Shown piece after piece: positions 34,082 through 43,498 of a DNA stretch of 64,000 nt (the first letter of the stretch is position 1; each line of letters starts with the position of its first letter). Origin of the DNA: Rosettibacter sp964572725 (GTDB taxonomy: Bacteria; Bacteroidota; Ignavibacteria; Ignavibacteriales; Melioribacteraceae); contig CAZNFW010000008.1 of the NCBI GenBank assembly GCA_964572725.1, forward strand, positions 1 to 64,000, given 5' to 3'. The translations under genes were made by a program, and so were the position numbers. The notes beneath the pieces were generated by a model, which saw only the letters and a list, made by a program, of their open reading frames with translations, had not been told where the DNA came from and did not search any database.

Positions 34082-35872
34082 ATGAAAAAATGTATTATCA
34101 TTTTTTTATCAATAATTACCACAATTACATTTGCACAAAAGAAATGGATTGACCATGAAATAACCCCCCGAGATTTGAAAGCTCATCTTTTCTATTTAGC
34201 ATCCGATGAAATGAAAGGAAGATTTACTGGAAGCAATGAAGAAAGAAAAGCTGGAAATTATATTAAAGAACAGTTCGTTGCATATGGATTAAAACCACTT
34301 TTTAATAACTCATATTTTCAGGAATTTCCATTTATTGAAAGAATAGAATTAACCAGCAACAATTCTGTTTTAATTCAAACACCTAATTCTTCAAAAAAAT
34401 TAATAATCAAAAAAGATTTTATTACTGCTCCATTTTCTGGAAACGGCAAAGCAAAGGCAAATGTTATTTTTGCAGGATATGGAATTTCTGCGCCTGAACT
34501 TAATTATGATGATTATGATAAAATAAATATGAATGGAAAAATAGTTATCGTTTTAAGGTCGAATCCAGAGCATGACAGTGCAAAATCTGAATTCGAGAAA
34601 TATTCTTCTCTTAGATACAAAGCAACAAAAGCGAAGGAGAAAGGGGCAGCTGCAATCATTTTTATAAATCAAAATAAAGATGAAGATGAATTTATTCATC
34701 TTCGATATGATGGTGCACCGGGAATTAAAAATTTCTCAGTTGTTCAGATTAAAAGAGAAGTTATTGAAAAAATTTTAGAACAAGAAGGATTAAATCTTTC
34801 AGAAATTCAACAACAAATTGACTCGCAAAAAAAACCGCACTCTATCGAATTAAATAATATCACTGTTTCAATCATAACAGAGGTAAAAGAAATCGAAAAG
34901 AAAGCAAGAAATGTTGCAGGTTATCTGGAAGGTAACAGTCCGAATCTAAAAAATGAATATTTAATAATCGGTGCACATTATGACCATCTTGGAATTGACC
35001 AGTTATTATCTTCCTCGTTATATAAAGGCAAAGATAAACAAATTCACAATGGTGCGGATGATAATGCTTCTGGAACTTCCGGTTTGCTTGAACTTGCTGA
35101 AAAATTTAGTTCAATTAAAGATTCACTTAAAAGAAGTGTTATTTTTATAGCTTTTTCTGGTGAAGAATTAGGAATACTTGGCTCTACCTATTTTACTAAT
35201 AATTTGCCAATACCGAAAGAAAACATTGCTGCAATGTTAAATTTAGACATGGTGGGCAGACTGGATTCTGAAAAAAAGCTTACAGTTATTGGAGCTGGAA
35301 CATCATCAAAATGGAAAGATTTACTCAATAGAAATAATAAATACAATTTCGTGTTGAACTTAAGTGATGCTGGTTCAGGAGGCAGTGACCATCAAGCATT
35401 TCTAAATAAAAATATTCCAGTTCTTTTCTTCTTTACTGGAATACATTCAGATTATCATAAACCTACTGACGATGTCGATAAAATCAATTATGAAGGTCAA
35501 TCTGAAGTAATAAAATTTGTGTTTGATATTGCAAATGAAATTCAAAATTATGATTCAAAAATAGATTTTGTAAAAGTTGCCGAAACTGTAAATAGAACTT
35601 CTGCTCGTTCGAGAGTAACAGCAGGAACAATACCCGAATTTGGTTATAATGGTGAGGGTTATAAAATTTCTGGAGTTACTGAAGGAGGTCCAGCTGAAAA
35701 AGCCGGATTAAAAAGCGGTGATGTTATTATAAAATTTGGTTCTAAAAAAATCAGCAATATTTATGATTTCATGTATGCCATTTCAAACTATAAACCGGGT
35801 GATAAAGTAAATGTGACAGTTTTACGAGAAAACAAAGAATTCACTTTTGAAGTCGAATTAATCGAAAAGTAA
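34082..35872 (+). CDS. Secreted M28 zinc aminopeptidase with PA and PDZ domains
   Basis: 596 residues from the ATG at 34082, where a signal peptide starts (MKKCIIIFLSIITTITFAQ). A PA-domain insert (about 120-260) precedes the M28 catalytic part: GAHYDHLG, HNGADDNASGTSGLLELA (zinc Asp), FSGEELGILGS (catalytic Glu pair), LNLDMVG (Asp) and SDYHKPTDD (His). The last 85 residues are a PDZ domain (GGPAEKAGLKSGDVIIKF). It cleaves peptides in the periplasm or at the surface. The gene is 29 bases after the MBL-fold gene. Confidence 0.9.
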   Translation: MKKCIIIFLSIITTITFAQKKWIDHEITPRDLKAHLFYLASDEMKGRFTGSNEERKAGNYIKEQFVAYGLKPLFNNSYFQEFPFIERIELTSNNSVLIQTPNSSKKLIIKKDFITAPFSGNGKAKANVIFAGYGISAPELNYDDYDKINMNGKIVIVLRSNPEHDSAKSEFEKYSSLRYKATKAKEKGAAAIIFINQNKDEDEFIHLRYDGAPGIKNFSVVQIKREVIEKILEQEGLNLSEIQQQIDSQKKPHSIELNNITVSIITEVKEIEKKARNVAGYLEGNSPNLKNEYLIIGAHYDHLGIDQLLSSSLYKGKDKQIHNGADDNASGTSGLLELAEKFSSIKDSLKRSVIFIAFSGEELGILGSTYFTNNLPIPKENIAAMLNLDMVGRLDSEKKLTVIGAGTSSKWKDLLNRNNKYNFVLNLSDAGSGGSDHQAFLNKNIPVLFFFTGIHSDYHKPTDDVDKINYEGQSEVIKFVFDIANEIQNYDSKIDFVKVAETVNRTSARSRVTAGTIPEFGYNGEGYKISGVTEGGPAEKAGLKSGDVIIKFGSKKISNIYDFMYAISNYKPGDKVNVTVLRENKEFTFEVELIEK

Positions 35873-35970
35873 AAGGCTGTCTAAAAAAATTTACATTTAT
35901 TCTCTGTAATACCAATTAAAATGAATGTTATCAGCGTTTTATATTTTTATTTTACTTTTAGACAGCCTTT
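35872..35970. repeat. 99-base element bounded by a perfect 15-base inverted repeat
   Basis: AAAGGCTGTCTAAAA at 35872-35886 and its exact complement TTTTAGACAGCCTTT at 35956-35970 enclose 69 AT-rich bases. It fills the space between two convergent genes. GGCTGTCT-AAAA termini resemble ends of insertion sequences found in many bacteria, so a miniature transposable element is possible; a long-stem bidirectional terminator is the alternative. Confidence 0.6.
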
Positions 35971-35976
35971 AACATA

Positions 35977-38229
35977 TTAAGCATTAACACTTTCGAGCAT
36001 AAATTTTTCTTTGGAGTAAGATAAAGCTTTTTCTCCAATCTTAAATTTGCTAAATAAATCTTCAAGATTAGAAGTTAACCTTGCAAGATTATTTGCTGCA
36101 CTTGCAATTTGTCCTGTACTTGCTGTGCTTTGTTCCGTAACACTTGAAATATTTTCGATGTTCTTACTTATTTCATCAGCAGAAATTGATTGTTCTTGAC
36201 TTGAAGCAACGATATTGTCAATTAAATCGGATACAGCTTTAGCAGACTTATAAATTTCCTGAAGTGTCATATCAATTTCTTCTGTTAATTTCATTCCTTC
36301 ATAAACAGAAGATTTAGCATTTGCCATCGATTTATCAGCTTCTTTAACTTCTTGTTGAATTGATTTAATTGTTTCGGCAATTTCTTTGGTAGCTTTGGTA
36401 GTTCTTTCAGCAAGTTTTCTAACCTCATCAGCAACAACTGCAAAACCTCTTCCCTGTTCACCTGCTCTTGCGGCTTCAATAGCTGCATTCAAAGCAAGCA
36501 AATTAGTTTGATTGGCAATATCATCGATTACTTTTGTAATTTCTCCTATCTGATCAGTTTTATTTGTAAGTGAAGCTATAATTTGTGCAGTTTCCTGCGA
36601 AGCTTGAACAATCTTATTCATTCCTTCTTTTGTTTCGTAGGTTTTTTCTGTTCCCTGTTTCGCTGCCTGACTTGATTTCTGGGACATCTGTGCTACTTCT
36701 GTTATGTTTTTTGACATATCAATTATTGCTCTTGTCATATGCTCGATTGAACGAGATACTTCATTAACCTGAATATTTTGTTCCTGTGCACCTGCAGCCA
36801 TTTCTTCTGAAGAAGAAGATATTTGTTCTGCCGCACTTGCTGTAGATTGAATTGCTTCTTTAACATTTCCAAGTGCACTTCTTAATTCTATTATCATTTT
36901 ATTTATCTTCAATCCTAATTCATACAATTCATCATTTTTTAATTCAAGTTCTTCTGTAAAATCACCATTAGCTAACTTTTCAATAATTTCAACAATCGGT
37001 TTTATTTGTTCTTTTAAATATTCTTTGTTCTTTTCTTCTACTTCTCTTAAATCTGTAAAGAATACAAAACTACCGTCAATTTCTTTTCTGCTGTTATAAA
37101 TTGGTCCAGATTGAACAAGCACAGGAATATCATCACCATTTCTGTTTCTTAATAATATTTTTTCACCTTTAATAAAAATTCCTTCAACTGCTCTTCTGCT
37201 TACAGAGTCAGTACCAAATACTTCTTTAACTTTCAACTTACCCATAATTTCTTCTGGACTTTTATTAAATCCAACTATATCACAAGCAGCCTGATTAATA
37301 AATCTTATAGTTAAATCTTTATCAACTATAAAAAATGCACCATTGACACCAGTTTGAAAACTTGTAGCTCGTGCAATCTCATCTTTAATTTTTCTTATCA
37401 TAGTTTCAAAAGATAAATAAAGATTTCCTATTTCATCTTTACTGTTTATACTCTTAAGTGCAAAATCATAATTGCCTTTAATTATCTCTTTAGCACCTGC
37501 ATCTAATAAAACTATTGGGTCAATAATAATTTTTCTTATAACCGGAATCAGCACTAAAATGATAACTGTTGTTATAAAAATAAAAATAAGTGTTTTTGTT
37601 TTTGCATCTGATATTGAACTTAGTGTAGCTTGGTTAAATTGTGAAGCCTTTTCGTCGTAAATATTGACAAGTTCTTTTAAGTTCAATTTTGCAGTATCGA
37701 ATTTTTTCAAAGCTTCGACTGATAAATCATTACATTTTTTTCTCAACTCTATTAACTCTCTATTTTTCTCTTGATCTAAATTTTGCGATTCTAAGTTATC
37801 TATCTTTCTTTGTAAATCTATAACTGCTCGATGAGTTTCCTTCCAGCTGTTCCAATCATTTACAAATTTTTGCCATATTTGATTTTCTTTTTCATCTTTC
37901 TTTAATGATTCAAAAATTTTCCATGCATCCTCAGCTCTTTTAAAAGCAGCAGGGATGGATTCATAAATAGATTGACGAACTTTTTCGTCTTTTAAATCCT
38001 GATTCAATAATCCTCTCTCAGCAGCTAATACAGAAGTTTCTGCTTGATATAGAGTTATAAGTGATTGTACACCTGGTAATATTTCGTAGCCTAAAGTTCT
38101 AACAACTACTTCTTCTTGATCCAAATTTCTATATGCCAAATAAGCATTTATACCTGTAATAATAGCAACAATAGCAATTACTATTACTGTTTTGTAAATA
38201 ATTTTTAAGTCATTAAATTTTTTCAGCAT
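35977..38229 (-). CDS. Methyl-accepting chemotaxis protein with HAMP and PAS domains
   Basis: 750 residues. Two membrane helices (about 10-30 and 213-233) bracket a helical periplasmic sensor of the 4HB_MCP/CHASE3-like kind. Then HAMP (PIVLLDAGAKEIIKGNYDF), a PAS domain (about 290-390, AFFIVDKDLTIRFINQAACD), a second HAMP-like segment (KPIVEIIEKLANGDFTEELE) and the long signalling hairpin with the conserved tip LNAAIEAARAGEQGRGFAVV and DEVRKLAERT. No CheR-binding pentapeptide at the C-terminus. It relays a signal to CheA/CheW, which are not in this window. Confidence 0.92.
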   Translation of the reverse strand: MLKKFNDLKIIYKTVIVIAIVAIITGINAYLAYRNLDQEEVVVRTLGYEILPGVQSLITLYQAETSVLAAERGLLNQDLKDEKVRQSIYESIPAAFKRAEDAWKIFESLKKDEKENQIWQKFVNDWNSWKETHRAVIDLQRKIDNLESQNLDQEKNRELIELRKKCNDLSVEALKKFDTAKLNLKELVNIYDEKASQFNQATLSSISDAKTKTLIFIFITTVIILVLIPVIRKIIIDPIVLLDAGAKEIIKGNYDFALKSINSKDEIGNLYLSFETMIRKIKDEIARATSFQTGVNGAFFIVDKDLTIRFINQAACDIVGFNKSPEEIMGKLKVKEVFGTDSVSRRAVEGIFIKGEKILLRNRNGDDIPVLVQSGPIYNSRKEIDGSFVFFTDLREVEEKNKEYLKEQIKPIVEIIEKLANGDFTEELELKNDELYELGLKINKMIIELRSALGNVKEAIQSTASAAEQISSSSEEMAAGAQEQNIQVNEVSRSIEHMTRAIIDMSKNITEVAQMSQKSSQAAKQGTEKTYETKEGMNKIVQASQETAQIIASLTNKTDQIGEITKVIDDIANQTNLLALNAAIEAARAGEQGRGFAVVADEVRKLAERTTKATKEIAETIKSIQQEVKEADKSMANAKSSVYEGMKLTEEIDMTLQEIYKSAKAVSDLIDNIVASSQEQSISADEISKNIENISSVTEQSTASTGQIASAANNLARLTSNLEDLFSKFKIGEKALSYSKEKFMLESVNA

Positions 38230-38330
38230 ATTACCTCCAATTAGACAAAAAACATTAATTCTATCTTTATTATCGAGAAGGAAAATAATTTTTGAATAGT
38301 TTTATAAAAATATTTTAGTCAGGCGAGAAA

Positions 38331-38885
38331 TTAATCCCAGGGATTTCTTTTGTATAAATTATTTAATGGATGCAATTCTTTTTTACCATCAACAAAAACT
38401 GCAACCCATTCTGCTAATCTTTTGCCTAATCTTTTACAGGATTCAATTTCTTTTTCCTGTCGTGGTTCGCCAGCTTGAGTTGCTCCATAATGAGCTGTAA
38501 ATTGCTTTCCAGAATAATCAGTAACACCAAATACTAAGAAGCCATAGTTTATCATAATATTCAAAAGAGTTTGACAGGTTAATTCAGCTCCTCCTCCCCA
38601 TCCACCTTGAGAACTAAATGCACAACCAATTTTACCATCTAATTTTTGCCAGTATGGAAGTAAATCTTCCCAGAATTTTTTCATTTCAGATGCTACTGTA
38701 CCAAGATAAGTTGGAGAACCAAGAGCCAGACCATCGCACCAAAGAATATCATCTTTATTTGATTCATAAATTGATTTAAGACGTACTTCAGTATCAGGAA
38801 CTTCTTTTGCCCCTTCAGCAACAAATTCTGCCATTTTTTTTGTATGTCCTTCATTAGAATAATACAGAACTAAAACCTTGCCCAT
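38331..38885 (-). CDS. Flavodoxin-fold NAD(P)H:quinone oxidoreductase-like protein (WrbA type)
   Basis: 184 residues with the flavodoxin FMN loop YYSNEGHTKKMAEFVAEG, the LGSPTYLGTVASEMKKF loop and SSQGGWGGGAELT. The pattern fits the WrbA/flavodoxin family, which binds FMN and reduces quinones. It lies 35 bases downstream of nuoF, in the place where nuoG is normally found, and could serve as electron acceptor or simply share the transcript. Acceptor not determinable. Confidence 0.83.
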   Translation of the reverse strand: MGKVLVLYYSNEGHTKKMAEFVAEGAKEVPDTEVRLKSIYESNKDDILWCDGLALGSPTYLGTVASEMKKFWEDLLPYWQKLDGKIGCAFSSQGGWGGGAELTCQTLLNIMINYGFLVFGVTDYSGKQFTAHYGATQAGEPRQEKEIESCKRLGKRLAEWVAVFVDGKKELHPLNNLYKRNPWD

Positions 38886-38920
38886 AGAACTGTTGAAATT
38901 TTTGAGATTTAAGAATTTCT

Positions 38921-40243
38921 TTATGAAAGAGGAAATTTAGTATATCTCATTGAATGAACTTTATTCTGTACAGGAATTTTAACTTCTTTTTTAACATACT
39001 TTTCAAATTCATCTCTAAATCTTTGAATCATAAATTTAACCGGCCATGCTGCTGCATCTCCAAGTGCACAAATTGTATTTCCCTCGATATTATTTGCAAC
39101 GCTGATTAATAAATCAAGATCTTTCGATGTTCCATTACCTTCTGCAATTCTACTAAGAATTTTTTCCATCCATCCAGTTCCTTCACGACAAGGAGTGCAC
39201 TGTCCACAACTTTCATGGTGATAAAAATGAGTAATTCTCAAAAGTACTTTTAATAAATCTGTATCTTCATCCATAACAATTACTCCTGCTGTGCCGATTG
39301 CAGAACCTGCTGCTTTAAGAGATTCTGCATCCATTCTAACACCCTCAATTTGGTCACCTCTTAATGGCGGCATTGAAGTACCACCTGGTATTATGCATTT
39401 AATTTTTTTATTTCCTATCACTCCCCCGGCATAATTATAAATTAAATCTGTAAGTAAAATTCCTGTAGGTAACTCATAAACTCCAGGTTTGTTAACATGC
39501 CCACTGACTCCATAAAGTAAGGTACCGGGATGTTTTGGTGCTCCAATTTTTGAAAACCATTCCCATCCTTTTGAAATTATAGGTGGAATATTTGTAATAG
39601 TTTCAACATTATTAATTGTAGTTGGACAACCCCACAAACCACGCTGGGCTGGAAAAGGCGGTTTTACTCGCGGATAACCTCTCAAACCTTCAATAGAATT
39701 CATTAATGAAGATTCTTCGCCGCAAATATAAGCTCCAGCTCCTTTATGAATATAAAGATTGCAAAAAAATTCAGTTCCAAAATTAGATTTCATTTTCTCA
39801 CCGAGAAAACCTCTTGCATATGCAGTATCAATTGCTTTCTGCATCAACTTAATCCATTTATGATATTCTCCACGAATATAAAGATATGCTGTTTGAGCAC
39901 CAATAGCATAACAGGTAATAATTGCTCCTTCAATCAATTGAAAAGGATTATATTCAAAAATCTGTCTATCTTTAAATGAACCGGGCTCGCTTTCATCGCC
40001 ATTTATACATAAATATTTTGGTTTATCAGTAGTTTTTGGCATAAAGCTCCACTTCAAACCTGTTAAGAATGCAGCACCTCCTCTTCCTCTCAATCCAGAT
40101 TTTTTTACCTGGTCAATAATATCATCAGGTGACTGCGAAAATGCTTTTTTTGCAGCTTCAAATCCGCCATGTGAAAGATAAACTTCTATATTATCTAAAT
40201 TAGGAATTTCAGGTAGAACTATTCTTTCCATTCTATTACTCAT
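38921..40243 (-). CDS. nuoF: NADH-quinone oxidoreductase subunit F
   Basis: 440 residues. NADH/FMN-binding GLRGRGGAAFLTGLKW and GAGAYICGEESSLMNSIEG, and the [4Fe-4S] N3 ligands ESCGQCTPCREGT with the distal Cys in NTICALGDAAAW. It holds the site where NADH is oxidised. The start overlaps nuoE by four bases. It is the last nuo gene here. Confidence 0.95.
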   Translation of the reverse strand: MSNRMERIVLPEIPNLDNIEVYLSHGGFEAAKKAFSQSPDDIIDQVKKSGLRGRGGAAFLTGLKWSFMPKTTDKPKYLCINGDESEPGSFKDRQIFEYNPFQLIEGAIITCYAIGAQTAYLYIRGEYHKWIKLMQKAIDTAYARGFLGEKMKSNFGTEFFCNLYIHKGAGAYICGEESSLMNSIEGLRGYPRVKPPFPAQRGLWGCPTTINNVETITNIPPIISKGWEWFSKIGAPKHPGTLLYGVSGHVNKPGVYELPTGILLTDLIYNYAGGVIGNKKIKCIIPGGTSMPPLRGDQIEGVRMDAESLKAAGSAIGTAGVIVMDEDTDLLKVLLRITHFYHHESCGQCTPCREGTGWMEKILSRIAEGNGTSKDLDLLISVANNIEGNTICALGDAAAWPVKFMIQRFRDEFEKYVKKEVKIPVQNKVHSMRYTKFPLS

Positions 40244-40719
40244 TGATTTGAAAGTGAATTTAATATTTCTTCTACTTTTTCTTTAGTCAAATTTTCATAG
40301 TAATCTTCATTTATTGCAATCATAGGTGCATAACCGCAGGCTCCCATACATTCTACTTCTTCTAATGAAAATTTACCATCAGGTGTAACTTCCATATGAT
40401 TAATCCCAAGTTTACTTTTAATTAAATCCCAGATTTCATATGCACCCCTAAGCATACACGATACATTCGTACAAACCTGAATATGATACTTACCAACAGG
40501 TTTAGTATGAAACATTGTATAAAAAGTTACAACACTTAAAACATCTACTTTACCAATACCAAGTACATTTGCGATTTCTTCCATAACCTCGTTAGTAATA
40601 TAGCCATTCTGTTCCTGTGCTATATAAATTGCAGGCATTACTGCTGCAAGAGATGTTGGATATTTTTTTCTTGCTTCTTCTATTCTTTTAAGATTTTCTT
40701 CGGTGAATTTAAAACTCAT
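40240..40719 (-). CDS. nuoE: NADH-quinone oxidoreductase subunit E
   Basis: About 159 residues from the ATG at 40719, which has AAGG upstream; a TTG at 40746 would add nine residues. [2Fe-2S] ligands are CTNVSC and ECMGAC (C-x4-C and C-x3-C). It accompanies NuoF in the NADH dehydrogenase module. It follows nuoD and overlaps nuoF. Confidence 0.93.
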   Translation of the reverse strand: MSFKFTEENLKRIEEARKKYPTSLAAVMPAIYIAQEQNGYITNEVMEEIANVLGIGKVDVLSVVTFYTMFHTKPVGKYHIQVCTNVSCMLRGAYEIWDLIKSKLGINHMEVTPDGKFSLEEVECMGACGYAPMIAINEDYYENLTKEKVEEILNSLSNQ

Positions 40720-40747
40720 ATTAGACCTTATAGCATTAACTAACAAT

Positions 40748-41995
40748 TTATTTGTCTGCTTCTCCCATTACAGGGTCTAAACTTCCAATAATTGCAATTA
40801 CATCTGAAATCATAGCACCTTTACAAACTACAGGCAATGCCTGAAGATTGCAAAATGAAGGAGAACGAATTTTTAATTTCCATGGGTGCCCAGTTCCATT
40901 GCTAACGATATAAAATCCAAGTTCTCCTTTTGGATTTTCTGCAGAAAAAAATACATCACCTACTGGAGGATTAATACCATAATTAATCAACATAAAATCA
41001 TGAATTAGTTCTTCCATTTTAGTATAAATTTCTGTTTTATGAGGGAGAACATGTTTAGGAACATTAGCAAGCACTTCTCCCTGTGGCATCTTATCGAGAA
41101 TCTGATAAAGAATTTTCACACTTTCTCTTACTTCTTCACCTCTTTGATAATATCGAGCTAAACAATCACCTTCTGTTTGAGTAGGAATATTAAAATCAAT
41201 TTCATTATAGAAAAGATATGGTTTTGCTCTTCGCACATCGTATTCAACACCAGATGCTCGAAGATTAGGACCAGTTACTCCAAGTGCAATAGCTTCCTCT
41301 TTAGGCAGAATTCCTACTCCTTCAAGTCGATTTATAAAAATTTTATTCCTTAAAAGTAATTTATCCATTTCATCCAGAGCTGAATAATGCTGGTCAAGAA
41401 AATCTCGAACCATTTTTAATGTTACATCATCTGCATCGTTAGCTACTCCGCCAATTCTTGTATAACTTGTAGTAAACCGGGCACCAGCTAATCTATCAAA
41501 AATATTTTGAATTTTTTCTCTTTCTCTGAATGTCCACATTACCATTGTAACAGCACCAACATCCATCGCATAAGTACCTATTGCAACCATATGAGCTGCA
41601 ATACGAGAAAGTTCTGCAACCATCATCCTTATATACTGAGCTCTTTTGGGAGCTTCAATGCCAAGAAGTTTTTCTACTGCTAATACATAAGCAACGTTAT
41701 TACACATTGTAGCAGTATAATCAAGTCGGTCTGTGTGAGGGATATATTCAATGTAAGACATATCCTCAGCCATTTTTTCGTAGCCTCTGTGCAAATAACC
41801 CAATTCTGGAACAACCCCAAGAACTGTTTCGCCGTCAAGTCTTAACACCAATCTTAATACACCGTGAGTGGCAGGGTGTTGAGGGCCCATGTTAATTACC
41901 ATTTCATTTTCAAGTGCATCATCAATGGTAATGTCTCTGTCCTCGAGTAACTTATTTAATAATTTTTCATCTGAGTAGATATTTTTCTTTTCCAT
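40748..41995 (-). CDS. nuoD: NADH-quinone oxidoreductase subunit D
   Basis: 415 residues with the 49-kDa-subunit signature GPQHPATHGVLRLVLRLDGE, the quinone-site region YIPHTDRLDY and the C-terminal MGEADK. It forms the quinone-binding cavity with NuoB. It starts ten bases after nuoC. Separate from NuoC, not fused. Confidence 0.96.
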   Translation of the reverse strand: MEKKNIYSDEKLLNKLLEDRDITIDDALENEMVINMGPQHPATHGVLRLVLRLDGETVLGVVPELGYLHRGYEKMAEDMSYIEYIPHTDRLDYTATMCNNVAYVLAVEKLLGIEAPKRAQYIRMMVAELSRIAAHMVAIGTYAMDVGAVTMVMWTFREREKIQNIFDRLAGARFTTSYTRIGGVANDADDVTLKMVRDFLDQHYSALDEMDKLLLRNKIFINRLEGVGILPKEEAIALGVTGPNLRASGVEYDVRRAKPYLFYNEIDFNIPTQTEGDCLARYYQRGEEVRESVKILYQILDKMPQGEVLANVPKHVLPHKTEIYTKMEELIHDFMLINYGINPPVGDVFFSAENPKGELGFYIVSNGTGHPWKLKIRSPSFCNLQALPVVCKGAMISDVIAIIGSLDPVMGEADK

Positions 41996-42004
41996 AATAA
42001 AGAG

Positions 42005-42499
42005 TTAATCAATTTTTTCTGGTAATGGTAATGACCCTGGAATGCCTAACACAGGAAAATCTTTTCTAAGAGGATGATATTCAAATCCTTCCGGCATATA
42101 AATTCTTCGTAAATCAGGGTGATTAATAAAAATTATTCCATACATATCATAAGTTTCTCTTTCATACCAATTAGCACTTTTCCAAACAGAAGTAACTGAT
42201 TCGATTTCTGGAGGATTATCATCAATATTAGCTTTAATTCTAAGAGTAAAGTTGTTTTTGTAAGAATAAGCATGATAAACAACAGTAAATCTATTTTTTC
42301 TTGTTGCCCAGTCAATTGCAGTTATATCTATGCATGTTTCGAAATGCAGGTTGTTATCTTCTTTTAATAGTTTTGCAAGTTCAACAATTTTTTCTTTTTT
42401 AATTGTGATGGATAAATCACCACGAAATTCTTTAATTTCTTCAATTGAGTTGTCAAACTTTTCTTTAACTTTCTGAATAATTAATTCTTTAAATTCCAT
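42005..42499 (-). CDS. nuoC: NADH-quinone oxidoreductase subunit C
   Basis: 164 residues with the 30-kDa-subunit signature WYERETYDMYGIIF and HPDLRRIYMPEGFEYHPLRK (ERE-YDM-G, DF-RK). It is structural in the peripheral arm. Two bases separate its start from the nuoB stop. Confidence 0.95.
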   Translation of the reverse strand: MEFKELIIQKVKEKFDNSIEEIKEFRGDLSITIKKEKIVELAKLLKEDNNLHFETCIDITAIDWATRKNRFTVVYHAYSYKNNFTLRIKANIDDNPPEIESVTSVWKSANWYERETYDMYGIIFINHPDLRRIYMPEGFEYHPLRKDFPVLGIPGSLPLPEKID

Positions 42500-42501
42500 A
42501 A

Positions 42502-43014
42502 TTACTTATCAATATTTTCTAAAAGAGGTTTATCCTGAAAATCTTTTGCTTTTGTTTTAGCAATTTTTTGTTGGATTGTCATAACTGCATTAATTAAATT
42601 TTCTGGACGGGGAGGGCAACCAGCTGTATAAACATCTACAGGTAAAAACTGATCAATTCCTTGCACTACATTATATGAACGATACATTCCACCAGAAGAA
42701 GTACATGCACCCATTGCAATTACCCATTTTGGTTCAGGCATCTGGTCATAAATTCTCCTTACAACTTGAGCCATTTTATAAGTTACGGTTCCAGCCACAA
42801 TCATCAAATCACACTGGCGCGGCGTAAAACGCATAACTTCGGAACCAAAACGAGCTAGATCATATTTAGGGTCTGCAGCTGCAATAAGTTCTATTGCACA
42901 GCATGAAATTCCCATAGGCATGGGCCAAACAGAACTTTTTCTTGCCCATGCAATAACTGCATCTAAAGTTGTTGTTATAAAACCATCTCTATTTAATTTA
43001 GCTTCTAATCCCAT
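42502..43014 (-). CDS. nuoB: NADH-quinone oxidoreductase subunit B
   Basis: 170 residues. N2 cluster ligands: MGISCCAIEL, MGACTSSGG and AGCPPRPE. It passes electrons to quinone. It overlaps the nuoA end by ten bases. Confidence 0.96.
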   Translation of the reverse strand: MGLEAKLNRDGFITTTLDAVIAWARKSSVWPMPMGISCCAIELIAAADPKYDLARFGSEVMRFTPRQCDLMIVAGTVTYKMAQVVRRIYDQMPEPKWVIAMGACTSSGGMYRSYNVVQGIDQFLPVDVYTAGCPPRPENLINAVMTIQQKIAKTKAKDFQDKPLLENIDK

Positions 43015-43373
43015 TTTAATCCTCCTTTCATGAGGATATATAAAAATCCTAATTCAAGTACTATTAAAAAGAGAAACATCGGAAAAAATGCAAAAATTCC
43101 ATATTGATTAAAAAGTGATTTAAATTGAACAGCCCACGGATAAACATAAATAACTTCAATATCAAATATTATGAACAACATTGCAACAAGATAATACTTA
43201 ACTGAAATTCTTTCGTGAGTTGTTCCAACTGGATTTTTTCCGCTTTCATATGGCATTAATTTAACTTTATTTGGCCGATAAGGTCCAAAAATTCTTGAAG
43301 AAAGAATAATAGCTGCGCTTACTATTACAGAGAAAATTAATACAAGTATAATTGGGATATAATCCAATATCAT
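43005..43373 (-). CDS. nuoA: NADH-quinone oxidoreductase subunit A
   Basis: 122 residues, three membrane helices with the family segment PYESGKNPVGTTHERISVKY and FDIEVIYVYPWAVQF. It is the first gene of nuoABCDEF and the only membrane subunit present. Confidence 0.93.
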   Translation of the reverse strand: MILDYIPIILVLIFSVIVSAAIILSSRIFGPYRPNKVKLMPYESGKNPVGTTHERISVKYYLVAMLFIIFDIEVIYVYPWAVQFKSLFNQYGIFAFFPMFLFLIVLELGFLYILMKGGLKWD

Positions 43374-43400
43374 AAACAGATTTTCTACTTTTTTATAAAT

Positions 43401-43431
43401 GAAAAATAACCTAATTCATTTTATTATGCAA
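43401..43431 (-). promoter_or_regulatory. Candidate promoter of the nuo operon
   Basis: Minus strand: TTG, 20 bases, then TATTTTTC, close to the Bacteroidota -33/-7 consensus (TTTG ... TAnnTTTG). The nuoA ATG lies 27 bases downstream. Found by eye; AT-rich context limits confidence. Confidence 0.4.
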
Positions 43432-43464
43432 AAGCAGATATTAAGAAGTGATATATAATTAAAA

Positions 43465-43493
43465 ATCCCGGCTATGGTTAGAATAACCGGGAT
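43465..43493 (-). terminator. Rho-independent terminator of the LysW-pathway operon
   Basis: Minus strand: ATCCCGGTTAT, loop, ATAGCCGGGAT followed by TTTTAA, six bases beyond the lysJ stop. It separates lysJ from the nuoA promoter region. Confidence 0.85.
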
Positions 43494-43498
43494 AATTT

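Noticed and set aside
34082..35872. M28 peptidase as LysK for the LysW pathway
   Set aside because: It has a signal peptide, PA and PDZ domains, so it is exported; LysK is a cytoplasmic M20-type enzyme.
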